NCBI RefSeq assembly: GCF_019399895.1
Contig: NC_091880.1
Location: 1,612,001-1,676,000, forward strand
Source of the DNA: Cardiocondyla obscurior
Lineage: Eukaryota; Arthropoda; Insecta; Hymenoptera; Formicidae
DNA: 64,000 nucleotides
Direction: 5' to 3'
The notes under the pieces were generated by a model. It was not told the DNA's origin and did not search any database. It saw nothing but the letters and a program-made list of their open reading frames with translations. The first letter of the stretch is position 1. Every line of letters begins with the position of its first letter. Made by a program: the position numbers and the translations under genes. Shown piece by piece: positions 33,933 through 47,573 of this stretch.

Positions 33933-35258
33933 CAAGAAATTCCCTTTATATATTGGAAATAAAAATAAATCCCGCGGCAACATAAAATGCAGGTCGTATC
34001 GGTTTTCTAATTTCGCGCAGCCATCCAGTTGCTCGTGAAGCTCGACAATCGATATATAAGTGCAATTATTAATAAGAAATTACTATTTCGAGATGCAGTT
34101 AATCATATTTCGAGAATTTCGATGTCTGCCGTTGAAAGAACGGCGCGTGTCGCCGACACGTTCTCCGATTCTCGTTCCCGATCGACAGCCGATACGTCAC
34201 CGTTAAAGGATATACAGATATCAAGCGATATCTCGCGAGGGAAATAATGCGGTGTCTATTAAAAAAAAAAAAAAAATGATCTGTGTAATCGGCCGATTCG
34301 TTTCAGGCGGTAACGCGCTGTGCTTGCTGGATTATATACGCGATAACATACCCGACGATACGTTTACAAGGCTAAAATTATAAATATACATATAATTTAA
34401 TCATTTGAGTGTTAATGAGCTTTTTAATTTTCTCCCGATATATCTATATTGAAACCAACAATTATTATCTATCCGATTGGCTGGGTTTCGTAAAATTGAT
34501 TTAATCCGCGGGCAGGAAAACCGGTAAACTATAACGCTGAACTTGAAGCGTGAGATAATTAACATTATGACGCATCGCTTATCTGAAATTCTTGCGCAAT
34601 AAAACTCGAACGCCTAAGTTTGTCACACTTGCGAGATAATCCGATAACTAATAGTATCCGTGACACGGACTGTGAATGAGTCCACATTTTTTTTTTTTTT
34701 CCCCGCTAAAGGAGAGAACAGGAAAAAGAGAACGAGGAAAAAAGAGAATTAAATAATCCTCCTGTGAAATATTTGTCGGCGATAACTGCAAATTTACATG
34801 CAAATAATATAAATGATCAAAGAGCCGCTAATTATGTTATTGGAAAATAATTTTAATATTAATATTTATTTCATCATAAACAGCAACAATAAAGTGGAGC
34901 TTTATTCATATGTATATCTGATTCACAAACGTGGATTTTGAATAGGACAATAACGTTTAACAAAGTTCCAATCTTCAGAATGAATTGAAGAGCGATTTAA
35001 TGTTTCTACAATGGGAGAATTGCCGCAATCGAACACAATGGGAGGAGGGGGGGAGGAAGGGGTGGAGAAAGTCGCCGGCTGAACTTTTCGAGACTCTTAA
35101 ATGCGAGACTAAAGAAAAGAAATCATTGCCTCTATGCAAAAGTCACTATCCGCGCACAATACGAATTTCGCTGCATCGCGGCGTCTTTTTCAGAATCTGA
35201 CGTTTCATTTTATCTGTTCTTGAATTTTAGAAAATACAACACACAGAGAGAATAAGAG

Positions 35259-35260
<2 letters not shown>

Positions 35261-35300
<40 letters not shown>
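35261..35300. repeat. (GAAA)n then (AG)n microsatellite
   Basis: About eight GAAA units to 35291, followed by AG units to 35300. The whole strand here is purine, which allows triplex formation. Confidence 0.9.
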
Positions 35301-35301
<1 letters not shown>

Positions 35302-35744
35302 CCGAGGAAGTAAATGCTTAAAACATTCAGAGGGCATTTTCCCGTGTTTCGTTTCGGAAAGCGATCGCATACGGAGAATGGCACGAAAGCAATGCACCGA
35401 CCACGCACTCTTTGGGAAACTGCCAACTCAAGTATAACGCTTGGCGGAAAAACGTCGATTCGACAGTCCGACGAAGACCGGTATGCGAAGCATTCGATGA
35501 ATTTATTTGCAATATTCGTTGATTACGCTCCGTTCGAAGTGCGCCCCTTCCAAGAACGTCTTCCGCGAAATGGTTTATGATTTCTCAGCGCAAAACCGAA
35601 GTAAAAATGAGACATCGCTGTTTTATCTGAGAAATACTTTCAACGTCAATCTTCTCGAAAAAATTATCAAACCCTCAAGTAACCCTCGTCGCTTCGTTAC
35701 GTCAAAATCACGGCGGAAAGCAATCTTAGCTATAAAAAAAAGAT

Positions 35745-36241
35745 ATGATTTCTAATGTGCGGGGTCTTCCACATATATACGGGGACCTTGCTGGAGAATA
35801 TTCAGAAGGGAGAGAAATCGATCTTGTTACTGGCGCAGCAAGGGCGATAGAGATATTGCTGATGGAGACGACATCGGACTGTCCGATGGGCCTCCCCTCG
35901 TCCCTTCCGGGCTGTTTTCGTTTGTGTCACGGCCGCGATGGGCCACGGGGTCATCGACCGACCCTTCTACGATTCCTGCTGTGGCAAGTCCACGAGCTCG
36001 AGAAGCCCTTACTTTCACTACCCTGCCGTGTCGAATTATTTTCGGCGTTTTATCCGCTCCTTCTGATATCGGAACCGAAATAATCGTCAACGAAAGTTCA
36101 ACAATTAAGTTCAAGCGCGATATTCCTCTAAATAACAATCTATCAAAATCTACAACTGATTTTTATTCGATCCCAGATGTTTCAACTGATATTTCACGGC
36201 GATTGCCGCTGCGGCAAGACGGATCTCGAATTTTTCATTAA
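35745..36241. other. Segment open in several frames on both strands
   Basis: Plus-strand frames 35745-36083 and 35924-36241 and minus-strand frame 35827-36138 overlap. A third plus frame begins with a strong translation context (GCCGCGATGG) at about 35938 and encodes only about 42 residues. It also contains a perfect 8-bp-arm palindrome at 35872-35888 (CATCGGAC T GTCCGATG). No domain is recognised; composition is more balanced than the surroundings. Confidence 0.3.
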
Positions 36242-39200
36242 AACCCCGTATCGCGCGGCTTTATTATCGCCGTAAGCGTTTAATATTATTGCAACGACGC
36301 TCTCGTGTCGATAAAATCAAAAGGTTCAACCTGTACCGCGCGTCGAGTTACACAAACAGATAAATCTTAATTCCGAGAGAAATAGAACGGGCAAAATACC
36401 GCGGTGTTTTTCCCGCGATCCCCTTGATCGGCATTTTTTTTTTTTCTAAATCGGCAAAACGAAACGCATGGACAAACGCGTGGCGGACACGTAAGCCCTG
36501 CGGCGCTTATTGCCCGTTTTCCCTGCTTCCCTTCCCCTTCTCCGGGAGCCGGCGCGTGGAAAAATGAACCGGTCGCGCGTCGGATTATTCGCGTAGAATT
36601 CCGCGGTTGTACGTGGAAAGCTTTGAGCTTTGAAGTTCTTTTCTACCGATACTGACAGCCAATTAGCGCGATAACGCGATTCTCATCTCCCCGGCTCACC
36701 GTCGTCCTCTCCCTCTCGCACCTGCACGCGGAATCAAAAACCAAAGGGGGATTAAGTTCGCCCACGCCAATCTTCTCCTTACCGATCACCAGGTTTAAAG
36801 TTCACGATCCCGCTCCCCTTTCCCGGACGCGGTCACCGTAAAAACAAGGTTAAAAATCGCGCCGCTGCCGCGAAAGCTCCCGCTTTCCGGAAAACAATGT
36901 ATTTTTGTTACCGAACCGGCCGTAGATCTCGCGCGGGGGCTTTAAAACTTCGACGATAAAAATATGTGGGTACATTCGTGGACGATTGCCTTCGGTGTCG
37001 TCGCATAAACTCGAACTTCTGATCGAAGTTCCCCGATACCGCAGCGCTCCGTACTGATAACTTATTAGCGACATCCGTTACGGATCGCGAAGCGTGATAT
37101 CATTAAAGGGGAAGGAGATTGCGTCTTTTAACTCGTAAGCATCGCTTTAACGGCGCAGAGATGTTTCTCTGAAAGAAACATTTGTGAGAAGTAAAGAAAT
37201 CTGGTCCTCGCATCGAAATATAACGGCGAGCTTTCCTTCAAAGGACGAAATATTTCTCAAAAATAGCCATAAATTGAAGGAGCAATTTTATCGCGTTCCC
37301 CGACGGTAAAAAGGCACAAAAGGCAACGTGTGGAAAATATGCTGACCGAATATACAGTCTGGGCGTGCTGCGAGACAAAATAAACCAGGAGAAAAACCTG
37401 CATTTTTGAAAGTGTACGAGGATATATGGAACTTTTGAAAATCCGGGGATAACAAGTGCTTATCTCTTATTCATAAAGAATTTCTTGTGACGAATTTAAA
37501 ACGTCAAGGTGCATCAGATAATGAGGCAGAGCACAATGCGGAAAGGAGGCATAGACATATCTCTACGTGTCTTCGGAAAAGTATTTCAAGTATTCTCTCG
37601 TATATACATTTTTGTAAGTCGCTGTAGTAAATAATTCGAAATTTTTCGTCCTCCTTCTTCTCCTGACATTTATATGACTCAGAAAAACTCTCGAGGAAGC
37701 AACAACTTCGCGTATAAAATAAATCTCGGATATAATAAAAACGTATACGTGTACTCGAAAGAGAGAAGAGAGAGAGAAAGAGAGAGAGAGAGCAAAAAAA
37801 AAATGATAAAGATACATTTATGATCAAATTAAATATTAAATTATCGACGATAGTTCGACAAATACGTTCGTTTGCCGTGTCAATCGAAATCCATGTATTT
37901 GTACATCGTGATCGTTCGAATGAAAATAGAAATATATAGAACGTAGGGATAAAAAGAACCGAAGAAGTTGGAGGCAGTTCGTAAAAGAAGGTATTCAGGA
38001 ACTCCAAGTTGCTGTCGAGAGTTGGAAAATCATTTTACGATGTTAGTGCGATAAAAAGCATCTTAGGAGTGTACATACACTTTGTCTAGCGCACACACGC
38101 AGATTATCGCACGTCGATGTCAAATATCGACTTAAGGGGTGGAAAGAAGGGGGGGGGGAGGGAGATCGGGAGGGCAGAAACGTGGACGATACTTTATTTC
38201 CAGAATGAGAGAGTAGCCTCACGGTCCATCCGGCTCGAATCTCAACGGCGCGTACCGCGCGAGAGGAGCCAGATCGATTCTTTCGCCCGGAAAGTTGGCC
38301 TTTTATTCCGAAAGAATAACAGGGCGGTCCCCGCCCGCCCCCGCCGTGGACCCCCCGTATTGGATATCCGCGTCTTACAAAGTGCTCGGGCTCATCCGAG
38401 AGAAGAAAAATATTTTCCGCCACATACGCGGCCACCGTAATCTCACGTCAAGGTGCTGTCGGGGAAACTAAACACGTATCCCGGCCCTCTCGGTGGATAT
38501 TTACTCTCCTCCTTGCATTTACTACTCCGCCGTGATGTACCTCTCCCTCTCTCCTACCCCCCTTCGCCCCTTTTTCCGCCCATTTTTGCATGTAGGTATC
38601 GTGGCAGTGACACGCCGGCACGATCTGAATTATTAACGCACAAAATGCAAATGAAATGTTAAAATCGAAAAGTAAATTTTAACCGTGCAATTAATTTCGT
38701 GTATAATTGATTAATATTAACAGATAGAAATGAATAAATCAGAAATAATAAACCGAGACTATAAATACAGATGCGCGGGGCAAAATTGATATGAATTTGT
38801 ATCCGATAATTTACAACGCGCTATTTGTCTCCACGGACGAATTCATTTACATTTTCATTTGCAAATGATAAGGGATCAATATATTTTATAATGTTCCAAA
38901 TTAAGAGATAAATTGTTTGTGTAATTGTATTCTTTTAAATAATTCCCATTCGAGAATAATGACCTGAAAACTGAAAAAAAAATTCAGCAAGAGAGACGTG
39001 TCTTCGTTCGTCGTTAAAAAAATAAGTTAAACGATTTAATGTTCAAAGAGTACTTCTTCAACGAAGAAAAAAAAATCTGTTTTGTTAAGAAAAAAAAAAA
39101 GAAAAAAAATTATAAATACAAAAAAAAAGAAAAAAAAAGTATTTAAAAAAAAACTCTTATCTCTTAATGTCAACTTTTATCAATTGCAATTAACTGCAAA

Positions 39201-42200
39201 AATCGGCTTGACCGCGCCGGATTGTGCCGAGAAATATAGTTTTCTCGCCGCGTCCTTTTTTAGTCCCGTAAAATATCAACCTGTTCTCTTTTTCGTGCCC
39301 CTCGCATCCCTCGTTCCACTGCCATTTCTCTCCGTCCACGGTACCCCGCACAAGATTAATCGGCGCTAGTTCTTATTGGTCGCTTCTGCTTATTCGTGAC
39401 GAGCACCAATTATTCTCTCTTCAACGTCTCAGGACGAGGCTAGACTCAAACCTCGCACATACGAGTTATCTATCGATTACTCAATTTCGAAGTATAGCGC
39501 TTAAAGTTTTAAATGATGCAATCATTACCTTCTGAGAAAAGCGTGCAAATAAAATTACAATCCATTTGCAAAGAATATTTCGAATTTCTCGTAAAGTGTA
39601 TTTCTTCTCCGTTTTTTTTTCGTAAAATAAAGCAATATAAAATTATTAATTATAATTTAACTCACTTTACTAGTCTATTTAATTTACAAAAATTTGTTTA
39701 AAGTACTTTGACGCAGGATATTTTTACAAAGAAAAAAAAAATATGTGAAAAAAAATATGTAATTTTCTTTCATCTAGTATGAAGTAATAAATTTTATGAC
39801 ATTTTATTCACAGAAGAAATACACGTACATATCTGTTTCAAACTTTATATTATCTCGAATATTTCTCGTAATTTAGAAGTCACTCTCCGACATGACATTA
39901 CGAGTTAAAAATTGAGTTTCACGTCTAAGAATGGCAAATATGAGTTTACATCTAAAAATACAGATGTCAGGTTTCAACTTGTGAAAGCTGAAGACGCCAA
40001 TATTAAACAGAGGCGAGACAAGATGCGATCGTTTGAAGCTTAACGGGGCGGAAGCGGGGGAAGTTTATCTTCGTTCCTGACTTGAAAGCAAACGTCGGCG
40101 GCGAGTAACTAGATCCGCCGGAGCGACGTGTTATCACTTCGCGCTTAGATTCGCTATCGCGCCAATTTGCACGTGAATACTTTCCCGCACGTTAGTCTCA
40201 CGAATTACTCGGCGTTCTTTCCGCTGAAACCCGGCGAGTTTTGCTTCTCGGATTTCCAAATTACAGCACGGTTAAACGCATCCAAGTGTCGCAGAGAAAT
40301 CCGAATTAAAAAAAAAAACCTGATTAAAAAATATAAATTATTAACGTTGATATTTTTTACTTCTCACGCTTCCAATTTTATCTGATCAATACCAGACTTT
40401 ATCTAATCAAAATTTAATTACTAATAGATATAAAAGTTTTATGACGTACATGTATAGTTTAAAAAATCGTTGCAAGTGTATCAGTAACACCGTTAAAATA
40501 AAAAAATAAAAAGTTAATAATAAAAAAAAAACTATATTCGCCGCTAAATCTGTCGCCGATACGTTCACCTCGGGATACTATGAATAGACAAATTGGAGCT
40601 GTCATTTTCTTTTTAGAGTCGGTGACATCGCGCTCACCGCGTCCCTCGGATACGTAAATGTTGCACGTGCGTCGGATACGACGAGGTTGCCGGATTGCTC
40701 CAGGCGGGTGGATGCTGCGTAAAGAAACGGCGATCTAGGGAAAAAGGTAAAGGGCCAGGGGACCGTAAGTGGCCGGATTTGACTTCGGCGTCGATATCCT
40801 ATCGGAGTGAGGGCCTGCCCCTCGCTTTAAAGAGGCCGCAGCACTCGCGCACGTGCACCGTTGCTTCGCGTTCCGTGTCACGCGTGCACTTCTCGCGTGA
40901 CCGCGCACACGAATCGCCGCATCGTACTTCGCGTCGAAGGGTGTGATCCGCGAAAGTAAATACTCACGGGGTGCTCGCGGTAAAAAGGCACGTGCCGCTT
41001 ATTTTCGCGCGCTCTCCACACACGTCTCCGACCCCGTTACTCCGTATAATCCGGTAATACGGGGCTACGAAACGCGCGGAAAACGTTCGACAGCCTTCCG
41101 CTCGCGGAATGAAAATCGCACGAAATCTATTTCTGCGCCCGGACACTTTATTTGTCTAAATGATATACGACGAAGACGCACACGTCGACAGAGTCTGCGC
41201 GCAGTAGGGAAAACGCTTTAAACGAGAATTAAAAATTAAATCCACGGCGACCGCTGTACAAATTGGACTTAAAAAAAAAAAAAGAAGTAAATTTATAATT
41301 CCCTCTTTTCTTATTTCGTTTTTACAATCTACTATAATGCACTATTTACTTTTAATTAAGACGCCTCGCACTGTACCTTCTCGAACAGTTAACGTAATCG
41401 GCATTACCGCAGGAAGGAAAACCACCTGTACGTTTACGGGCTCGTGTTACTTTCTCTCTCTCTTTTCCTTTTTTTTTTTCTCGCTTCTTTTAACTTTCGA
41501 CCTTTCGGTCGCCGTTAAACCCCTCTTTTCGAAGAGAGGGAGCGAAAGCCGGATGGTCGAAGGGGCGGCCCGCCCATTTTTCGAGGGAATAAGAACGGGG
41601 TTCTTAATCCCATAATACATGCGCCGTGTGACGTCAGAACAAAGGCAACGTGCGAAAAATAGCGGAGTCGAAAACGCTTTGTTGCGCGCGGCACCGGAGT
41701 GCACATGTGTGCGGGACGTTCAAAGAGAGATGTGCACTGACGGCCGAGTCTCATCTGTGTAACAAATTCCTTTGTTTTCTCAATTGTTAAACTTCGCAGG
41801 ATTTTTTTTTCTTTTTCTCCTCCCATTTTAAATTCCTAAGTAAATTTTAAAACACTGACTGACGAGTATTACAATTCGTTTCCGCGGGTACTTGAAATTA
41901 ATTTTTATTAACATATCCTCTGATCGTTCCAGCGTGCTTGCATAAATTTTATTCAACCCCCGAGTTGTTCCCGCTTGAGGAACGTAATTTCTCCAAACGC
42001 ACGCGGTTCTTTTCCCTCGTTATTTCCCCTTTCCTCCCAATTCGGATATTTTAACAGAGAAATTTGTCAAGTGAGACTGTTCTCGGACTCCGTGAGCTAA
42101 CGTCGTTATAAAAAAAAAAAACGCAAGGCGGCGAAGAAGTTTGAGTTTCCGAATAACGCGTCCGGCCCCGAGAAAGCTCATTTACCGGGCCGCGAACGTC

Positions 42201-45200
42201 TAATCACGGAAAGAAGAGTCTACGGGCGAAAGTGCTATAGGTATTCCGGGATTAAATGCGAACCGTCTCGGAATAATCCGAAGGAGCAGAGAACTTCGAT
42301 CAAGCCTCTCGTTATCGAAGTAAGAAAAGAAAAACGTGGCGGCGTAAACTCGCGCGAAGAGCTTTACTGGGTAATCTTGAAAATCCATCTATACATAATT
42401 TTTTTTTTTGTTATTTCTCGGAAAATATTAAGGAACAAAAGAACAAAAAGTAATTAAGATAACATTAACTTCGCAAACGAGCGAATTGCTACTGCAAATT
42501 AGTCACTTTTTCGATATAATTTCCGTGAAATAACAAGTTGGAAATAAAATATTAAGGATCGGAGTTAAAGTTCAAGGAAAAAAAAAAAAAAATTAAGCGA
42601 CAAGTGCCGAAAAGGTTTCTTTTCCCACTCGACTTTGGAATCGCAAATATCGCGAAATTACCGCACAGAAATCGCAAGAGAGTCGGCAGTTTCCTTACTG
42701 CGTTTCCTCCGTTCTTTTTGTCGCATTAATTCGGTCTGTCAAGGAAGGGGTGTATCGTACGTATCGCGGCACTCGCGTGCCACACGCGAAAGGTCGCGGA
42801 GCTTTAACTGCGTTTCGAAAGCTTTAAAAACTGCGATTTGCCGATCCCCAACGACCTCCAGATTCGCCGCTTCAGATATATCCCGCCTGCGAGTCACGGA
42901 TAAACCGAAATTGACGTTTAAACATTTTTATTCCGTGTTCTCAATTATTGAGAGAAATACACGTTTCCATCGCTGAAGCTTACACAATTACGTGTAAATG
43001 AACGTGTGTCGAGAAATAACCGTAAAAAAGCCGAGCGGAAAATTGTCATTCGGATAATTATTAAAAAAAAAAAAAGAAAAATAAAAATAAAAATAAACTT
43101 TCAAAGGCTTTGAGCAAAGTTAAAATAATTGCGAAGTTAATCTCTGCGTCGACACGTCAGCTGTTGCGTGGCAACAGGTGGTACTTTGTGCAAATAAAAA
43201 AAAAAAAGAAAAAAAAAAGAAGCATAATCAGTTGCGACGACCTCTCGTATGTTAAAATATAAATCTTTGTTGCAAAAGGGATTTAGCGACGAACGGAGGG
43301 AAAAAAAGTAAAACGACACTCGCACACACAACAAGCGTCATAAAATTGTTGCAAAATATAGATATTTGCGAATAAAGCTTTTAGCTTGCATGATTTTTGT
43401 CGACAGTACCTCTTCCCATGTAAAATTACAGTCTCCGGCTGCGACCTGGTTAAACGATATTTATTTAGTCCCTTTAAAGGCTTCGGTCTTTACTGCTTGT
43501 TGAAGCATCTACGTAGAACGACCGTTTTCACGTCTTTGAACCGCCAGCCCGTCGTTTTATTCATCGATATTAACGCAAACAAAGGAAAATCCAGCTTCAA
43601 TCCCTCTTCTATCCTTATTACGGCTCGAGTCTCAATTAAAAACGCCTTTTGAATCTTATCGATTATCGTCGCGTTGCTTCGCGACCGAAAATATCGTTTC
43701 CTTTTCTTTTTTTTTTTCCTTTTTTATCTTGCGTGCTGGTGAGATTTTCACCTCGCTGAAACTTTAACTATCTCTGCTGTCGCAGTATGGATGAGCGTCA
43801 AAGAATTTCTGCTATACACATATCCCCTTTAAAAGGTATTCTAGATGGCACGGGACCGATGCGCTGAAAGAAACGCGAACGGCAAAGAGCCAGGGGAAAG
43901 AGCCACCCTCCGAATACCGAATGCGAGAAGGGCGGAAGGGCACGTACACGCGCACACATGTTCCCTCGCTCGTTCTCTCTCTCTCTCTTTCTCCCTCGTT
44001 AAATATCACGTCGAAGAACCTTTCCATCGGGGACTCGAGGACAAAACGGAGCGCCGGCCGCGTGCGATAGATATTGCGGGGTGTGGGCCACGCTATGGGG
44101 AACACCATTGTTTTCTCCTCAAAGAGAAGGTAAACGCAGGATACAAAGACACAGGGAAGACGCGATGGCGAAGGGAAGGGTGCGGGGGAGTAAGAGAATC
44201 GGTATTGTGATTAAATTCTCGGCCGCTCGCGCGAATATTATCCGCGAGATAACGCGCTTCACATTCGCGCTAAATGTGACGCGCGCGATAAGATACGCAC
44301 GTCGCGTTAAACACGACTACGATACCCATCTCGCATCGATGCCGAGACTCAACTCCGCGAATCGTGACGTAAGCGTCGTTTTAATTAGCCGCGATCGTCG
44401 CGATGTCGAAATAGAAAAGAAATCCGATAAACTTTTTATATTTATTTCAACTTCAAATTTTTTTTTTTTCTTTTTTCTTTCTTTTTTGAACATGACGGAG
44501 CGATAAATTAGACTCGTGATATCCTGTTACACAATTTATTATTACGAGCGCAAATAATGTAGATCAATCGGTGCAAGAGATCGCCGGGATAATTTAACCG
44601 TGGCTCTTTTCACGAAATATAAAAATATTAAATGCAAACGAAGGACTCGCGTTTTTTTTCTGCACGCTAAGTTCGTAAATGCGCTTGAATTAACTCTATA
44701 AAAGTACCGAGTGTAATTAAGAGATTATTAATAGCGCCTTATTTTTGCCCGTATTTAGAGCCCGTTATTACTATCGCGTTCGTATCGATAAACCAGAGCG
44801 AGCGGGGAGCATTTTTGTGCTGCGAAAAAGGATAATTCGGCAAAAAAGAAAAAGGATATTTATGTGTTTTATCTTTTTCTCTATTTTCGCGTCACAATTT
44901 TCTTATTGCGCGATCCGCCGCGGGGATTTAATTAAATCACGTAACGGCGGTAGCATCACAAAGAAACAGAATTTTATTCCGAATATGGGGCTTCGTGAGG
45001 AGAACATTGCCGGTAAAAATCCTTTGTTGGATATCTGGGCGCGCGCCCGGTGTGTAATAATAACCACGCCTCGCGGTCCAATTAATCTCGCTGTTTTTCA
45101 GCGGGAAGAACTGTTCGTACAACGTAAAGCGCGATAACGATGATTAGGTATGCCGCGAATGGGCAGCTGTAACACAACAAACTTCAAAAAGTTACCTTGC

Positions 45201-47546
45201 GGTCGGAAAAGTTGTTCGGACAGCACGCTGGCGAATGCCGTTAAAACGCAATGAAAAAAGAAGAGAGAAGAAGAGAGAAAAAGAGAGGGAGAAAGACAGA
45301 GAGAGAGAGAGAAAAATCACTGTTCTTGCAGACTTATTATTCTTATATAATTTCACCGCGGCGTAAAATTTTATTCAACATCCTGTCGGAATCTTATTTG
45401 CCCACGGAGCATTCATCTCTGCACATGTTATTTTAATTTTAATAATGGCGAGGGAGACGAATGCGACAAGAGGATGACGGCGTTTCCCTCTTCCTAGCCC
45501 CGCGCGCTTTTTAGGTCAAATGAAAAACGCTCGAACCTTGACACGAATTCGTGCACGCTGGAAACTCGCTTTTATTCCGCGGACGAGATAAAAGTCACAT
45601 CGTATAGAACTTATCTCCATTGCGCGGCAGTTATGCAAGTCTCCATAAGTAACGCGCGACTTTAGCCGAGAGGCGTTACCGCTTAATTTCAGTAATATCT
45701 TTTTCCCATATACACGTAAAATTTGCAAGCTTTATTTTTTAAACCGCCGAGGAAAAAGAATATAAAATGAAAATTTTTCGGACTCGCGGTCGTCTCTTAA
45801 ACGGAAATAACAACGCCATTAAGCCGCGCGGCGTCGGCGGGAATACGGGGATAATTAAAAGCCTGCGCATAATTCGCGGGCGAGAGTTGCCAGTCGCGCG
45901 CAATTCGCGCGCCAGGAAATTTGTTCCGCGGGACGTGCTCAATCGGGAGTACGAGTTTTCAAGAACAATTCAGAGAACGCGTACGTTTCAGTCGGGAGCA
46001 GACGCGTGTTGCACGCGGGCGCATGCAAATTTGCCCGCGAGAGCGAGAGAGAAAGGGAGAGAAAGAGCGCGCGGAGGCTGAGAGGAGGAAGAGGGGGGAG
46101 ATGTAAAAGCGTCGTAACAATTATCGAGAAGCATCACGCGCGCGCGCACTTTGGGCCTGCACTCAGACGTAAAAGCTTACAATGCATATCGCGGTGTTAC
46201 AGCGATGCCGAGCCGCTTTATCATGTAAATGAACCGTCAACCACGAAGAATGACGATAAATCCCAAAGACGAGTGATATAGAGCGTTGTAAATGCTTTCG
46301 ACGGGGCCGCGGTGCCGTGTAGCAGCCAACGATTAACGAATAAACGCGATTTCGCGATTTTCGTCGCGTGCCCGATTTCACGTATTTACGCAAAACGTCA
46401 ACGTTTCGAAATAAAAATCTAAGTAAATTGCACTATTCAATTTTCAAGCGATTTTCAAGCGAACGTATAGTATATTTAACATCAATTATATAGTTGCGCG
46501 ATATTACATTTGTTTAAGACGTAAGATGGTATCAATTACAATTTCACGCCAAGCGCTCTAAAAACGTGACAAGAAAAAAAAAAAAAAAAAAAAAAAAAAT
46601 TAACGCGAAGAGACGTGAAAAATATTATAACTATTAAACGCTTGAAATGCTTCACACATCGCATCGGCGATGGAAGATCCTTAAAACTTAATTTTCAGTG
46701 TAAAATTTATTAACGAAAAGAAGTCAACCGTTACTAAAACGAACTGATGGTAAAGTGACACTGAGTATTAATAATTATAATTACGAAAGATTAAAGAGGT
46801 CTTGTCGTGAAACTACCGGCGAGCGAGCAAGAAACTTTATTATTCATTTAATTTCCAGCGCATTTTGCTCTAACAGAGTTTTAATTCAACATTTACTTAC
46901 CGAGGAATTTAATATCACAAATTACGAAGTCGTAATAAATAATGACCTCGCTCGAAAATTCTTTCGTAAGAATTTTCATCCCGGATTTAAATAGCGCGTA
47001 TATATCTGGCCTTCGCGCGCGTCCGCCCGCTGTAGCGAGATCTCGCATAAAGTAGCGTGATATCAATGAAAACACGAGACGGGGATGCAGCTGATAACAA
47101 GTTTACGATCGCTCCGGTCGTTCCTTCGGGCAAAGCCGGGGATTACGGGGTGGGATATCGCGCCCTGTCGCTGCGCAATAGCCAAAGCAATGTCCATCCG
47201 ATTTGATATTTTTTCCTTTTTTTTTTCTTTTTCTTCCCTCGAGAAACCGACGAAATCGATATATACGTATATACGCCAACGATTACTCACGCGATTTCTC
47301 TCCTCTCCCTCTCACGGCGACTCAATTAAAACACGTTTCAACCACGGAGATTCCGCATACTCGCGATTTTTCCCGTGGCGGTTTTCCCGACTGATTCGAT
47401 CGAGTTCCACCCACCCGGCGGGGGCTGACTTCCGGCGCGAGGGGGACGGCAGGGTAAAAGAGGGAACGCGCGAGGGTGAAAACCGACCGGCGAAAAGGTC
47501 GGCCGTCAAAAGCTGAAGTTGCATCCCCTTTAAGCCTGCTAAAGAA
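36242..47546. other. Non-coding region
   Basis: I see no coding exon over about 11 kb. GC-rich, CpG-rich patches (36400-36850, 38100-38400, 40700-41200, 41500-41760, 43840-44200) alternate with AT-rich stretches (38650-39150, 39500-39800). A/T runs are frequent, including 26 A residues at 46574-46599. A short alternating (CG)n tract lies at 46135-46149. The open frames in the GC-rich patches are Arg/Ser-rich, overlap on both strands and lack recognisable domains. Confidence 0.5.
46574..46599. repeat. Poly-A run, 26 nt
   Basis: Uninterrupted A homopolymer with no associated element. Confidence 0.9.
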
Positions 47547-47573
47547 ACGTGTGTGTGTGCGCGCGCGCGCGCG
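47547..47573. repeat. (GT)n-(GC)n alternating tract
   Basis: Twenty-seven bases alternate strictly between purine and pyrimidine, GT units followed by GC units. This is a sequence type known to favour Z-DNA. Confidence 0.85.

Larger units (their letters stand above)
30546..35744. other. Non-coding region with simple repeats
   Basis: I see no coding exon. It holds a 33-nt A run at 31140-31172, an (AG)n tract at 32474-32494, an AG-rich tract at 33893-33932 and a (GAAA)n tract at 35261-35291. A perfect-match domain search by eye gave nothing. Confidence 0.5.

Noticed and set aside
44745..45137. 130-residue plus-strand open frame
   Set aside because: Arg/Ile/Phe-rich with no recognisable family, no splice context and no supporting neighbours.
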